From Cheilinus undulatus (lineage: Eukaryota; Chordata; Actinopteri; Labriformes; Labridae): a stretch of DNA of 64,000 nt. A program made the position numbers and the translations under genes. The notes beneath the pieces were generated by a model, which worked only from the letters and a program-made list of their open reading frames with translations, searched no databases and was not told the DNA's origin. This document shows positions 27,601 to 38,095 of this stretch, piece after piece (within the stretch, counting starts at the first letter, position 1; every line of letters starts with the position of its first letter). Location of the stretch: the NCBI RefSeq assembly GCF_018320785.1, contig NC_054865.1:45588898-45652897 (forward strand), read 5' to 3'.

Positions 27601-28980
27601 GAGCCTCTCCCGCTGACTGACTGCCCACTTAGACAGCATTTATTACAGAAAGAACCAAGAAATCAGTTTAAGACAGGTTTTCACCACCCACCAGTGACAA
27701 AACACTCAAAAACACAGGAGGACAAGTAGACTACAGATTGCAGTTCTTACCTGCTCTGTTCAAAATAAATAAATGTGTCAGGGTCTGAGAGACTTTTAAA
27801 AACAGGGTTCATTAAAAGTCTACATGCTGTATTCACAGGATGAAGGAGAAAAGTTTACACTGATACATTAAGGAGACAAATCTGCAGCTTCGGGGATAAG
27901 TCAGGCGTGTGGATGGTTTCTTGCAGCTATTAGATTACACATGCACGACAGTGATTTGTGATTTTCTGATGAGTGTGGTTGTATTACAGTCTCAGTGTAT
28001 GTGGGTGGGTTTATAATGCCAGAATGGGCCATCTTTCTCATTTTCAGAGCGCTCTACTTTGAATGCTGACAGCAGGGGAGAGGATTTATGCGTCTGCTGT
28101 TGTACAGGACTTAAGTGTTGCAGAGTCAGACTTACTTTGCCTTAAGCAAAACAGATAAAGGCTTTTCTCCTCCCCAGCAGTAAAGCCCTGTTTTCTTACG
28201 TGAACATCAGCCTCTAAGAATCCCTAGAAAGAGAGTTTCTCAGGATGTTGCAGAACTATGAATACTAATTCAACCATAATGCCACCCTGCCTGTTAGGGT
28301 TTACATTTTTACTATGCTGTAGGTTCAAAAAGTGAAAGGTTATATGGAAGACAGCTTGATGGTACTAGAGCAGTCATGAGTGCTTTACCAAACAAATGAA
28401 TCATAAAATGCTAAAAACAGATTAGAGCAATGACTGGAAAAATGTGGGCTGTAGCCAGAACTCATTACGCCTTCCTTTGTCACAGAAGGAAATTAGAACA
28501 TTAATGAAAAACCTACACAGTAGACTACATATGTAGATATACTATTTATTTACTAATAACCATTTATAAGGTACATATTGACATTATACATATGATTGTA
28601 CATAAAATAATGAAGGTTTTTTTAAATTATAATTAAAAAAAACTGTCTAGATGTGATCTTTGAGGTCGATTTTCCATCATCAGGATAATCATGAGGAAGG
28701 ATAATCCATTCATACACAAATATTATATACCTTAATATTCATTAAAACACATGCAGATGTTACTTTTTTATATTGTTGTATTGCTAAATGTGAGCAGCAT
28801 TAGAGTCTAAGACAAGTTTCCATGTAAGGACAGTATCATGCACTGTGATTTATGGTTGCTTAAGAAATGTACCGTAACATATTTTGTGTTTCATTTAATT
28901 TAATTCCTTTATATTTTGTTGCCTTTTATTTCATTTAGTTCAGTTTGAAGTCTTTTGTAATTTATCACATAATCTTGTAC
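24627..28980. other. Gene-poor region downstream of btbd1
   Basis: No supportable coding exon. It holds a palindromic teleost repeat near 25430-25560, a short dispersed repeat (26150-26190) and a repeat-like stretch opening GGGCTGTCACGATATCAG at about 27026. A higher-complexity, apparently unique block lies at about 27400-28200. Confidence 0.4.
25430..25560. repeat. Palindromic teleost repeat around TCTTGAGACCGGTCTCAAGA
   Basis: A perfect 20 bp palindrome at 25435-25454 is followed by gtcttgtcttgtctttcgga and ctcggtcttatttcgg. It resembles a MITE-like repeat common in teleosts; I cannot name the superfamily. Confidence 0.5.
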
Positions 28981-28989
28981 GTTGTCCTA

Positions 28990-29865
28990 TTATTGTGTAT
29001 CTAATCATATTGCATCGCATCACATCATATATTATCATATCAAATCATATCGTATCTTATATTGTCATATCGCATCTTATAATATCATATCATATCGTAT
29101 CTTAAATCATCATATCGTATCCTATCTTATCGTGTCATATCATATCTTATATCATCGTATCATATCCTATCTTATTATATCATATCATATCATATCATAT
29201 CATATCATATCATATCATATCTTAAATTATTTTATCATATCGTATCTTAAATTATTGTATCATATCGTATCTTATATTATCGTATCCTATCTTATACTAT
29301 CGTATCATATCCTATCTTATATTTTCGTATTGTATCTTATATTATTGTATCATATCCTGTCTTAAATCATTGTATCATATCATGTTATATTATCAGATCG
29401 TATTGTATCTTATATTATTCCATCATATCCTATCCTATGTTATTGTATTATATCGTATCTTATATCATCGTATCGTATTCTATCTTATATTATTGTAACA
29501 TATCGTATCTTATATTATCATATCATATTGTATCTTATATTATATATCTTATATCATCGTATCGTATCCCATCTTATAGTATTGTATCATATCATATCTT
29601 ACATTATTGTATCATATTTTGTCTTATATTATAGTATCATACTGTATCTTATGTTATCATAGCGTTCATATATTATCATATCATATTGTATCTTATATTA
29701 TATTTCTTATATCATCGTATCGCATCCCATCTTATAGTATTGTATCATATCATATCTTACATTATTGTATCATATCGTGTCTTATATTATAGTATCATAT
29801 TGTATCTTATGTTATCATATTGTTCTTATCATATCATATTGTATCTTACAACATACTGTAGTCAT
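28990..29865 (+). repeat. ATATC-type satellite-like array
   Basis: About 870 bp of five-base units (tatca, tatcg, tatct, tatcc) arranged in a loose roughly 20 bp higher-order pattern such as cttatattatcgtatc. The minus strand is a dense run of GATA motifs. It creates a spurious Tyr/Ile/Ser-rich open frame on the plus strand. Confidence 0.85.
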
Positions 29866-30060
29866 TTATGTTGAATTAATCTTATTTCCGTCTATCATGC
29901 TGTAGTCTTTTTTTGATTTAAATGTATTTAATTGTGTTATCATCACTTCATACTCTTTTAATTGTATCGTATATTCTCTACCCTTTGTTATCGACATGTC
30001 TGTAATGTTGGTATCCTAACTTGTATTTTCCTCTTCACTTTTTAAACTCACTCACTGTGA

Positions 30061-30066
30061 TTTATT
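30061..30066 (-). terminator. Poly(A) signal AATAAA after the 30129-30842 ORF
   Basis: TTTATT on the plus strand (AATAAA on the minus strand) lies about 65 nt past the TAA of the unknown ORF. It is consistent with a compact 3' UTR, but the hexamer is common in AT-rich DNA. Confidence 0.35.
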
Positions 30067-30128
30067 TTTGATTAATACAAGTACACTTCAGATTTATAGA
30101 TCTGTTGTAAATTCATTAGTTTCTTTGC

Positions 30129-30842
30129 TTAGATTATAAAGTATGATAATAGTTGAATAAAAATGTAAATCATGAGGGCAAGCGGGGCTACTGTAGCTCC
30201 TAAAATCAGTAACAAATCAGTCCAAACCATTAAACTCCGAATAATGGCTTTGGCAAATGCAATCCATAATTTTAGGGCTATATCTCTAATGGACTTGGGA
30301 CCAGGAATGAGGGCCTGGACACACATATTGGCAAGCAAATACAAATTGTTTGACTTTAGTGTGTGATGGTTGGGGAATGGGCTCATGATCAACATTAAGG
30401 CAGATATCCAGTGGAGATGTTCATTAGGTTGGCAGGTCAGTGGGTCAAAATAGCAGGATGACTGTGGTATAATGATGACTGCAAAACAGTCTAGCAGATG
30501 ATGGATGTTAATCAGGAAAGACTGAGGGAACAGGAGGAAACGAAGATCATGTAATGAAAGGTGGAAACGTTTTTTTCTAAGTAGGCAGCCTATCACAGAT
30601 GTGAACAGCTTATTAGAAATGCAGCAGAGTGCAGTGCACATGGATATATACAAAATGTTTCCACTTGATAATGTCAACTTCTCAAAAGCACACAGGTCAG
30701 CCAAAGTTAGGATATCAATACAAATATGTTTCTGGAAACAATTTTTTAAGTCTTTGTGTAAGATAACAAAGCCCATGTAGAATGGCTGAAATAAAAAAGT
30801 TATCAGACTGATGAACAGTTTGAACAGAATATAAAAACTCAT
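30129..30842 (-). CDS. Unrecognised intronless ORF, 237 aa, hydrophobic, multi-pass membrane candidate
   Basis: This is an uninterrupted 237-codon frame on the minus strand, starting ATGAGT at 30842 and directly preceded by in-frame TAATAA. It is much longer than chance predicts at this base composition. I do not recognise the family. It has a strongly hydrophobic N-terminal segment (about residues 3-28), moderate hydrophobic segments near 41-77 and 105-125, and a hydrophobic C-terminal segment (about 209-237, ending QLLSYFII). It is cysteine-rich in the middle (CTALCCI) and has a basic CLLRKKRFH motif. Upstream lie a TATA-like TTTTATT about 70 nt from the ATG and an interferon-response-like motif at 30928-30938; an AATAAA follows the stop by about 65 nt. 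The ATG has a weak context. It could be a fish-specific gene, a retrogene, or a fragment of an unidentified mobile element. Existence as a gene is inference; the open frame and motifs are seen. Confidence 0.4.
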   Translation of the reverse strand: MSFYILFKLFISLITFLFQPFYMGFVILHKDLKNCFQKHICIDILTLADLCAFEKLTLSSGNILYISMCTALCCISNKLFTSVIGCLLRKKRFHLSLHDLRFLLFPQSFLINIHHLLDCFAVIIIPQSSCYFDPLTCQPNEHLHWISALMLIMSPFPNHHTLKSNNLYLLANMCVQALIPGPKSIRDIALKLWIAFAKAIIRSLMVWTDLLLILGATVAPLALMIYIFIQLLSYFII

Positions 30843-30907
30843 GTAGAAGCAGCTGCCTTATTAAACTGCTTTTCTGACAATGCTTGCCCTCCTTACCCAT
30901 CATTACT

Positions 30908-30938
30908 CATAATAAAACTGGAAGACTGAAAGTGAAAG
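30908..30938 (-). promoter_or_regulatory. ISRE-like motif and TATA-like box upstream of the 30129-30842 ORF
   Basis: The plus strand reads GAAAGTGAAAG at 30928-30938, an exact match to the GAAANNGAAA core bound by IRF factors. Ten to twenty bases closer to the ORF, the minus strand reads TTTTATTAT, a weak TATA-like sequence. A start about 30 nt past it would make the ORF ATG the first ATG in the transcript. Short motifs like these occur by chance, so the promoter call is inference. Confidence 0.3.
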
Positions 30939-31825
30939 TGATTTGGTTTCATTAGTAGCACATTATGCCTCCTAGCTGCCTGGTTCAAACAGAGCTGAGG
31001 AGCAGAGCAGGCTTCAGGAATCACCAGTACTGCCTCTAGTGACATCACTTGAGTCAAGCTATCAGACTAACATGGCTGGCTAAATGTGGAGGAACAGCAA
31101 GTCAGGCTGCTCCTCAAGACCTGTGAGCTGACTTTAATGTGTAGAACTGGTTGAACTCCCTTGTAATGATTCTCATTTCTGTTATTTCAAAGAATCATGC
31201 TGTGCAGTCTGATTAATTTAAACCACATTAGGCCATCTGTAAAATCACTTCTTGAAAATAAAATGGGATTATTCCAAGAGAGTGCTTAATCAGCCAAATC
31301 AGTGTGCAGCCAATCCTGCAATTTGTCATGGTGAAAAAAAATTAGCTGTTTCAAAATTCTGTACATCAGTAAGCATGACACATCCTAGCTGGATTTAGTC
31401 CACTTGAAAAAACAAAATGTTCTGGTGTTCCATCAGGCCCTGCGTATTTGTTCAGACAAATTCACAACATCAACCTGCAGGATATGGATGTACGCGTACA
31501 TTTGTGAGTGTCCTTACTTGGCCAGCTGGTGGGAGTTATGCAATCTGTATTCTAATGATGCAAAAATGTGTAGGGTAATTAGTTACCAAGAATATGTATG
31601 GACTGTGAAGTGAGCATCACATACCTTCCAAGCTAATGAAACATTTGGTCCTGATGTGTAAGCGAAACTGCTTGTGACTTTTCTCACATGAATGGACAGA
31701 AAAGAGGATGCTTATTTCACTGTGTTTTTGCTGTAATATGATATTTTATCTTAAAAGACACACATTACTCAAAAATACAATATGTATAATTTTTACACTG
31801 AAATAACCATATTAATTCAAGAAGT
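30939..31825. other. Region upstream of the unknown ORF, no gene seen
   Basis: Moderately complex DNA without recognised repeats or exons. It would contain any further upstream control of the 30129-30842 ORF. Confidence 0.4.
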
Positions 31826-31827
31826 GA

Positions 31828-32035
31828 CCATTGATTGATTGATATCTTTATTTCGATAACTTAAATGACAACTTAAAACAGTTTTAAAAAATAAGTGATC
31901 AAGAAATGAAAACAAACAAGTGACTTGCATCTGTAAATTCTTAAGGATCTCAGTTTACATGAGCAAAAAAGAGCAGGAAGAAGTATAACCTTACCTAACC
32001 CTACCCCATTCCTATGTTATATGTATTTCTTGATT
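31828..32035 (-). repeat. Probable LINE/SINE tail, minus orientation
   Basis: A (TTGA)n start (ttgattgattgatatctt), then tttatttcgataac, and a distal aggaagaagtataacctta / ccctaccccat motif: the pattern of a dispersed teleost retroposon end. Confidence 0.4.
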
Positions 32036-32635
32036 GAGGTTTTACAGTAATTAAATATTTCCTCAAGTTTTCAAAGACAGAGACTCTGTAATATGGAAAC
32101 CCTGACACTTTGCATGTCCAGTGAGTTAAGACCAGCACTGCTCAGCGCCAGCCATCTCCACAGCCTTCTTCTCGATACCACTTCTTGTTTTGAATCGAGG
32201 ACTCTGTACAATAAAACAACAACTTATAAAACTTATTTATTTGGCAAAAAATGGATGTTTTGTTTTTATGCATAAACTTCTCATAATGAGGGCAAAACAC
32301 ACTTGAAAAGGCACTTCCATGTTCATGCTGGAAGCGGTCACAGGATGTGCATGCACTCTAGTGTCACTTTCAGTCTACATGGACATTCTAGGACCGCTGG
32401 CAGCATGAATGTAGAAGTCCCTTTTTAAGTGCATTATTCCCTCGCTATGAAAAATCTCTAAGTGAAAACAAAATGTTTGTTTTCTGTTTAGTAAAAACAC
32501 TTTATGAGGGGCCATATTTATTGAACATAACATTAGTCCTTCAAAACAAGAAGTTAACAGTGAAGATGGGCAGACATGGTCTGTACTCATCACTCATAGT
32601 TGCCTTGTTGTTATGGTTCATGTACAAAACCAATT

Positions 32636-33573
32636 CACAAAAAGGTGGAACATGTGTAAAATGTAAATAAAACAGAATGCAACAATTTGCCAATGTCATA
32701 ACTCATATTTTATTCACAACAGAACACTAACAACATATCAGATGTTGGAACTGAGATATTTTTAGCATTTCATGAAAAAGATGACCTCATTCTGAATATC
32801 ATGGCAGCAACATATCTAAAAAGTAGAGACATGGTAAAAAAGGCTGAAAAGCAAGTGGTAGCCTCTTAAGGAGGAGCATTCTACTCTTAATTAGGTTAAG
32901 TGACAACAGGTCAGTAACATGACTGGGTATAAAAGGAGCAATTTTGCAATTTTTGCCATTCTTCAAAAACTGCAACTGAAAATTGTGGAACAATTACAAA
33001 AAAAGTTCCTAAATGTAAAATTGCAAAGACTGCAGTGAATAATATCTCAATAGATTCAGAGAATCTGGAGAAATCTCTGTGTGCAAATGACAAGGAAGAA
33101 GGTCAGCACTGGATGCTTGTGATCTTCAGGTGAACTGGCCTGCCTGCAGTCCAGACCTTTCACCAATAGAAAACATTTGGCGCATAATAAAAAGAAATAT
33201 CTGGCAAAGAATATACAAGACTGTTGAGCCGCTAGACTCTTACATTGGACAGGAATGGGAAAGCATTCCTCTCCCATGACTCCAGCCGCTGGTTCTCCTC
33301 ACCTCCCAGATGTTTAAAGACTGTTGTTAAGAGAATAAACAATAGTGAACATGGACCTGTCCTTGCATTTTTGAGATGCGTAGCTGCCATAAAATCCAAA
33401 ATGAGGAAATATTTTTCATGAAATGGTAAAATGTCTCAGTTTCAACATCTGATGTGTTGTTTATGTTCTCTTGTGAATAAGATGTGAGTTTATGAGATTT
33501 GCAAATCATTGCATTCTGTTTTGATTTACATTTACACAGCACCCCATCTTTTTTAGAATTGGGGGTTGTATAC
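32636..33573 (+). mobile_element. Tc1-like element with long terminal inverted repeats, internally deleted
   Basis: The first and last 150-200 bp are inverted copies: aaacagaatgcaacaatttg on the left pairs with caaatcattgcattctgttt on the right, and the match continues inward past gatgttgaaactgag-type sequence. Between them is transposase remnant text (DLSPIENIWRIIK near 33155). No complete frame is left. Confidence 0.8.
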
Positions 33574-35750
33574 AAAGAAGTACAACTCATATAAATCAAT
33601 GTGACAATAATAATACTTCACAGCAGACAGGTTTGACAAAATATTTTGACCCATCTGTTAACATGGGGGAAGAGGGGTTTTTAGCCTTTACTGCAGCCAG
33701 TCAGCAGGGGGAGCATTGACTATTTTAGCTTCACTCCAAGGTGGCTGCTGCTACGTCCATCGAAATATACAACCTATGTACATTTTAGCCTTGTCCTAAG
33801 GGAAACTAGACATTTCAATATATTTTTTACAGTAATATCACTTTGATGTTGTATATGTGGTCATTAGTGGTCGCAATGAGGTAAATGATCTGAGTAGTGC
33901 TTTCACCACTAAAGCCTGCCTCATCTTCCTGCAGAGGTACCACCAGATATAATCAGACTAACAAGCTCCCCCTGGCAGCAGCACAGTCCTCTGTCTTTAC
34001 ATGGCTGACCTGAGCGACTGCATCATTAACTTATAGAGCACACAGCTGGATGAACAGGGGACAAGATGTTATCAAAACTGATCTGCAGGAGCAATTAACA
34101 GGGTCTATTCTTAAAGCTTAGTGCACGTATGAGGGCTTGCTCACAATCTTCACGTGTGTGTTCATGTGACTGGCCACTCTTGTGTACAGATCCGTCCGTA
34201 CCTTAAAAAAGCTGTAGGCGTTTTTATTCTTTCTCAACAGAAAGAGCAAAGCAAGTGTACTCCTCCATTCACACACGTCACACGCTACAGAAGCACTCCC
34301 CACTGTCTGCTAGGGGCAGGCAGGCTGGCCTGGGCCAACCTTAGCCCCCTGCACACTTCAACACCAGATGTAGGTCGGTGAGTGCTGCAGGGGCTGGGGG
34401 ATGTGGACTGTGTGCATGTCTGCGTGTGTCGGAGCACACATGTGTGTTTGCTTTTAGACTGAGGGGGGAGATAGAGTGATGATTGTTGTGGATGAGTTCA
34501 TCATCAAGGACATGGCCCCCAGCACACTGTCTCCATTGCTGTCACATTGCATCGTCACAAACAGGCCACATGAAGCCTGACAGCCCGGCAGACCAGACTG
34601 AAGGGGCTCTCGCTGGTCCTCACTCGGGCTCTCTGCATTGTTTTCCTTCTCTAGCACTCTCTGTTTTGCACTATGCATTAACATCCTACTGATTAAAATT
34701 GGATACATAATGGTTTTGATTAGGGGGCACTGAAAGTTCATGAACCCTTCTTCACTGAGTGGATGAATGAATCCTTGAATAAATTAATGATGACCCTTGT
34801 TTCTGAGCCTAAATATAGCAATAGTAAAAATGATACCCTCCCTGAAACTCCAGTGCTTACGCTCAGTTAACAAGATGAGCTCAGTGACTGAGCAAGAGAT
34901 TGTGTCTACTCTTATGTCAGCCAAAGAGCCAGATTAACACGTTGACTGCTGGATTAGATTTAGCAGAAGGGTGAACTTTATGCAGGGTTAATCTCTTGAT
35001 GATTTCCTGAGGTTTTCAATGTGTCTCACTCTTGTTTTCATCAGACAACTATTGGCTGTGTACCCATTAAATTCATTCATAAAACACATTCTAAATGCAT
35101 TCATAATGTGTGTCAACACAGAAAAGGGTTTGCAGTTATGCTAGCAGCTCTAAGAGACTGTATGCTAGCATCAGTATGATAATGCTGAAAACATGTTAAA
35201 GATGTTAAAGTGTTAATGTACAACATGAATATTCCAGTTACAAAAACACAAAGCAAGGAGCATGGCTTATATGGCTGCAAGTCAGCATGTTGAGGCTGTT
35301 TGTCGGGTGTTCAAGGCCCACCTCTTTTTCTGTTACTAGATTGATCAAAAATGAGTTTGTAACAGTGTTTTCAATATGGCAACCATCACAGTTTGGTTTC
35401 AAAAGACTTCAAGCAGGTGACTGTCAAAGAAATTTATCTCTATGCCTCTCTGGTATTTCTCTGTCTTCATAGATATTCTGAGGGATGGTTAAGTTACTTC
35501 AAGGCCCCAGGTCAAGGCTGTAAGGTCAGGAATGGGGACTCTAGGGGTCTCTTTTCTTCCTGGACTGATAGTCTGAACTCCCTAGCTTGGGTTAGATAAG
35601 AGGCGCGGAGGTCAGCAAAAACATGATCCATTTTAATGTTAAGCTGCAATAACCATATCTTTTGTTTACCTGAATAATAACGACTCTATCAAAGCAACAA
35701 ATATTTTTGCATTGATTCATGCTGTAATATGGCCTTCAAATTCTAAACCT
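33574..35750. other. Gene-poor region with two CTCF-like cores
   Basis: No coding exon supported. Contains TCAGCAGGGGGAGC at about 33701-33714 and, on the other strand, a CCAGGGGGAGC-type core at about 33968-33980. A higher-complexity, apparently unique block runs at about 34300-34760. Confidence 0.4.
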
Positions 35751-35757
35751 CTTTATC

Positions 35758-36390
35758 TTTAAACAATAAAAATAGGCTATAAGTGGCAAAATTTGGTTAA
35801 AAACAGCAAAATGAGATAACAGGAGCAAAATATAGACTGAAAGTGGCAAAAATTTACTTTAAATTAAGGAAATTTGCTTAACATTGGAAATGATGGGCAT
35901 AAAAAGAGGGGAAAAGGGGTAAAAAATAGGTTAACAGACATCAATAGGCGGATAGTGGCAAAATGGGTTAACAGTGGCAGAAACAGGCGAAAAGTGGTGG
36001 AAAGGGTTTTAAAAATTGCAAAATGGCTTAAAAGTGGCACAATGGGTAGTAAGATTGGTGAGATAATATTAAAAAGTGCCAAAAAAAAATGGTTTATAGT
36101 GGCAAAAATGTGCTAACAAGGTCAAAATACTAGCAGAAAATAGCAAAGAAAAATTGATAAAATTCAAAAGTTAGCTGCAAAGGGGTGAAAATGGGTTTAA
36201 AAATGACAAAAACAAGTTAAAGTGGCAAAAAATTTGAAAAGATAGTGAATGGTAATTCAAAAGTAGCAAAAATGGGCTAAAAGTGGCAAAAATGAAAGGG
36301 AAATGTGATGGAGAAAGGGGTTAAAATATGGGTGTAAAGAGGCAAAAAAAGGTTCAGAGAATGCTAAATTGATGAAAAGTGCCAAACAAT
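35758..36390 (+). repeat. Minisatellite with a roughly 20 bp AGTGGCAAAAATGGGTTAAA unit
   Basis: Many diverged copies of aaaagtggcaaaa and aatgggttaaa follow one another over about 630 bp. Units vary in length and sequence, so the array is old. It abuts a LINE fragment on its right. Confidence 0.7.
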
Positions 36391-36399
36391 AGTATAATA

Positions 36400-36610
36400 A
36401 GGTACGTCTGCAACACTGCCAATGCTGCACCAATCCCCTGTCGATCCCACGGTCTATTCTACCCTCTCTCGTGAATGAGACTCCAGGATACTTGAACTCC
36501 TTCACCTGAGGCAGAGACCCACTCCCCACCCGAACAAAGAAATCCACTGTTTTTCAGCAAAGAACCATGGCCTCGGTGCTGCTGGCCCTCATCCCAACCG
36601 CTTCACACCC
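36400..36610 (-). mobile_element. LINE reverse transcriptase fragment
   Basis: The minus strand encodes MRASSTEAMVLC near 36570 and LPQVKEFKYPGVSFTREGRI near 36480, the conserved C-terminal region of fish LINE reverse transcriptases (usual form EEFKYLGVLFTSEGRM). It is truncated at both ends and contains an in-frame stop. Confidence 0.75.
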
Positions 36611-36956
36611 AGCTGTGAGTAAGTCTGATCAGATAAAAAGGTCCAACAAACAAACTACAGGAGTGCCATAAATAAAGCTGTGGCTAAGAATGTTGTTCAG
36701 TGACACAAGTTGGACATCTGCTGTTTAGTGAACTTTAAAGACACCACAATGCTTAAATTTCTAGCTGCAGATGGGTCTAGACTCACTGGCTCCCTCTGTT
36801 TACAGGTGATAAGCTAGGCATATATCCCCTTACTCCTCTTATCCACTGTTCCTACCACTTTTCTCAGAGTTTTTAATTTATGAAATATTTCACAGTTTGT
36901 TAAATACATAGTTATGCCTTTCCTCTTTCAATCCCATATAAGTATTTATAATTTCA

Positions 36957-37258
36957 GGTAGCTGTGGATCAGTGGGACAGTCCATCATCTCTCAACCAGA
37001 AGGTCGGGGTTCAATCCCAGCTGCTTCAACCACATGTTGCTGTGTCCTTGGGTCAGTAATGTCATCCCAAATTTCTCCCACTGTTGCATCAGTGGTGTGT
37101 GAAAGTGTATGGATGCATAAGAATGAGATTAGTTAATACCATGGCCACTTTACAAAGAAGCCTCTGCCATTACTCTGGTAATGGATGTAAATGGGTATGT
37201 GTGACCTACAGTGTAAAAAGCACTTTGAGTTGTCAGCTGATTAAATATATTTTGATAT
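36957..37258 (+). repeat. tRNA-derived SINE with LINE-like tail
   Basis: Box A-like tagctgtggatcagtggga and box B-like GGTTCAATCCC (about 37009-37019), then a body ending gtgtaaaaagcactttgagt. This structure is typical of a teleost tRNA SINE. Confidence 0.7.
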
Positions 37259-37259
37259 G

Positions 37260-38094
37260 CCAATAATCCCCTTTTTTTTTTTAAATTTACTATTAAAGTC
37301 TCAGTCCTTCTATGTGGAGACGCTGCTATCTGTGGTGAAGTTTCTCTAATCTAAACTGATTACAGTGGTGATGGCAGCCTTCAGCACTGTGAGCCAGTTT
37401 CAGCACATCCCCCACACACTCCTCCCACCCTCCCTCCTTCATCATCACAGCTGATTGCACTGCTGAAGTCCAAATGAACTGTTAACCCCGTCTTTTCCAC
37501 GGCCATAAATAGAAGCAGCATTGAGGCAGTGATAAAACAACGCCAAATGTTTCTGCCTCTGTTTAAGATCAGTGGATGTGGCCAGAGTGTCTGAAGTCAC
37601 CATTTGTGACTAATTCCAGATCTGCTGACTGAGATACAGAAAGCCGGACATCTTTAGGCAGTGAGATACATGCCATAGGCAATGATGCATGCAGTGATAA
37701 TGTATTAATGGTGCACATTAATCTTTCAGTGGCTTTTCTATGTGAACTATTGGTCTTAGGCTTTTGACTGCACTACAGTTGTTTAGATAATCTGGTTTAA
37801 TGTCCCATCCACTAGTTTGACATTAAAGGTATAATGTTTCATCAATATCTATCTACCATGGGGATTTTAGTACAAGTGCAATACCATCCTTTTGGGAAAA
37901 AAAATGGATCTAGCCTTGTTACATATCTTAAATGTATAAAAAATTTGAGTGGATGCAATGACACCATTACCGGCAACTTTTCTCAGATTAATTGGTTCAA
38001 ATGTGTTTTAACCATACAAGCTGGCGTTAATTTCACAAGTTACTGTTATATCATTGGATTGGTAACTCTTCTTGTGAATCTTTAAGCTGTAACT
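37260..38094. other. Non-repetitive stretch, no gene seen
   Basis: The part at about 37370-37680 is compositionally complex and looks like a possible conserved non-coding element. No exon or RNA gene is supported. Confidence 0.35.
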
Positions 38095-38095
38095 T

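Noticed and set aside
28990-29865. A CRISPR array or prokaryotic repeat system
   Set aside because: Units are short, contiguous and degenerate, with no spacers, and the window is a vertebrate genome.
28982-29874. Long Tyr/Ile/Ser-rich open frames on the plus strand
   Set aside because: They are produced by the ATATC-type array; the periodic protein has no complexity and follows the repeat exactly.
33601-34300. Short ORFs between 33.6 and 34.4 kb as coding exons
   Set aside because: No splice-site pair joins them, composition is not coding-like and no family resemblance is seen.
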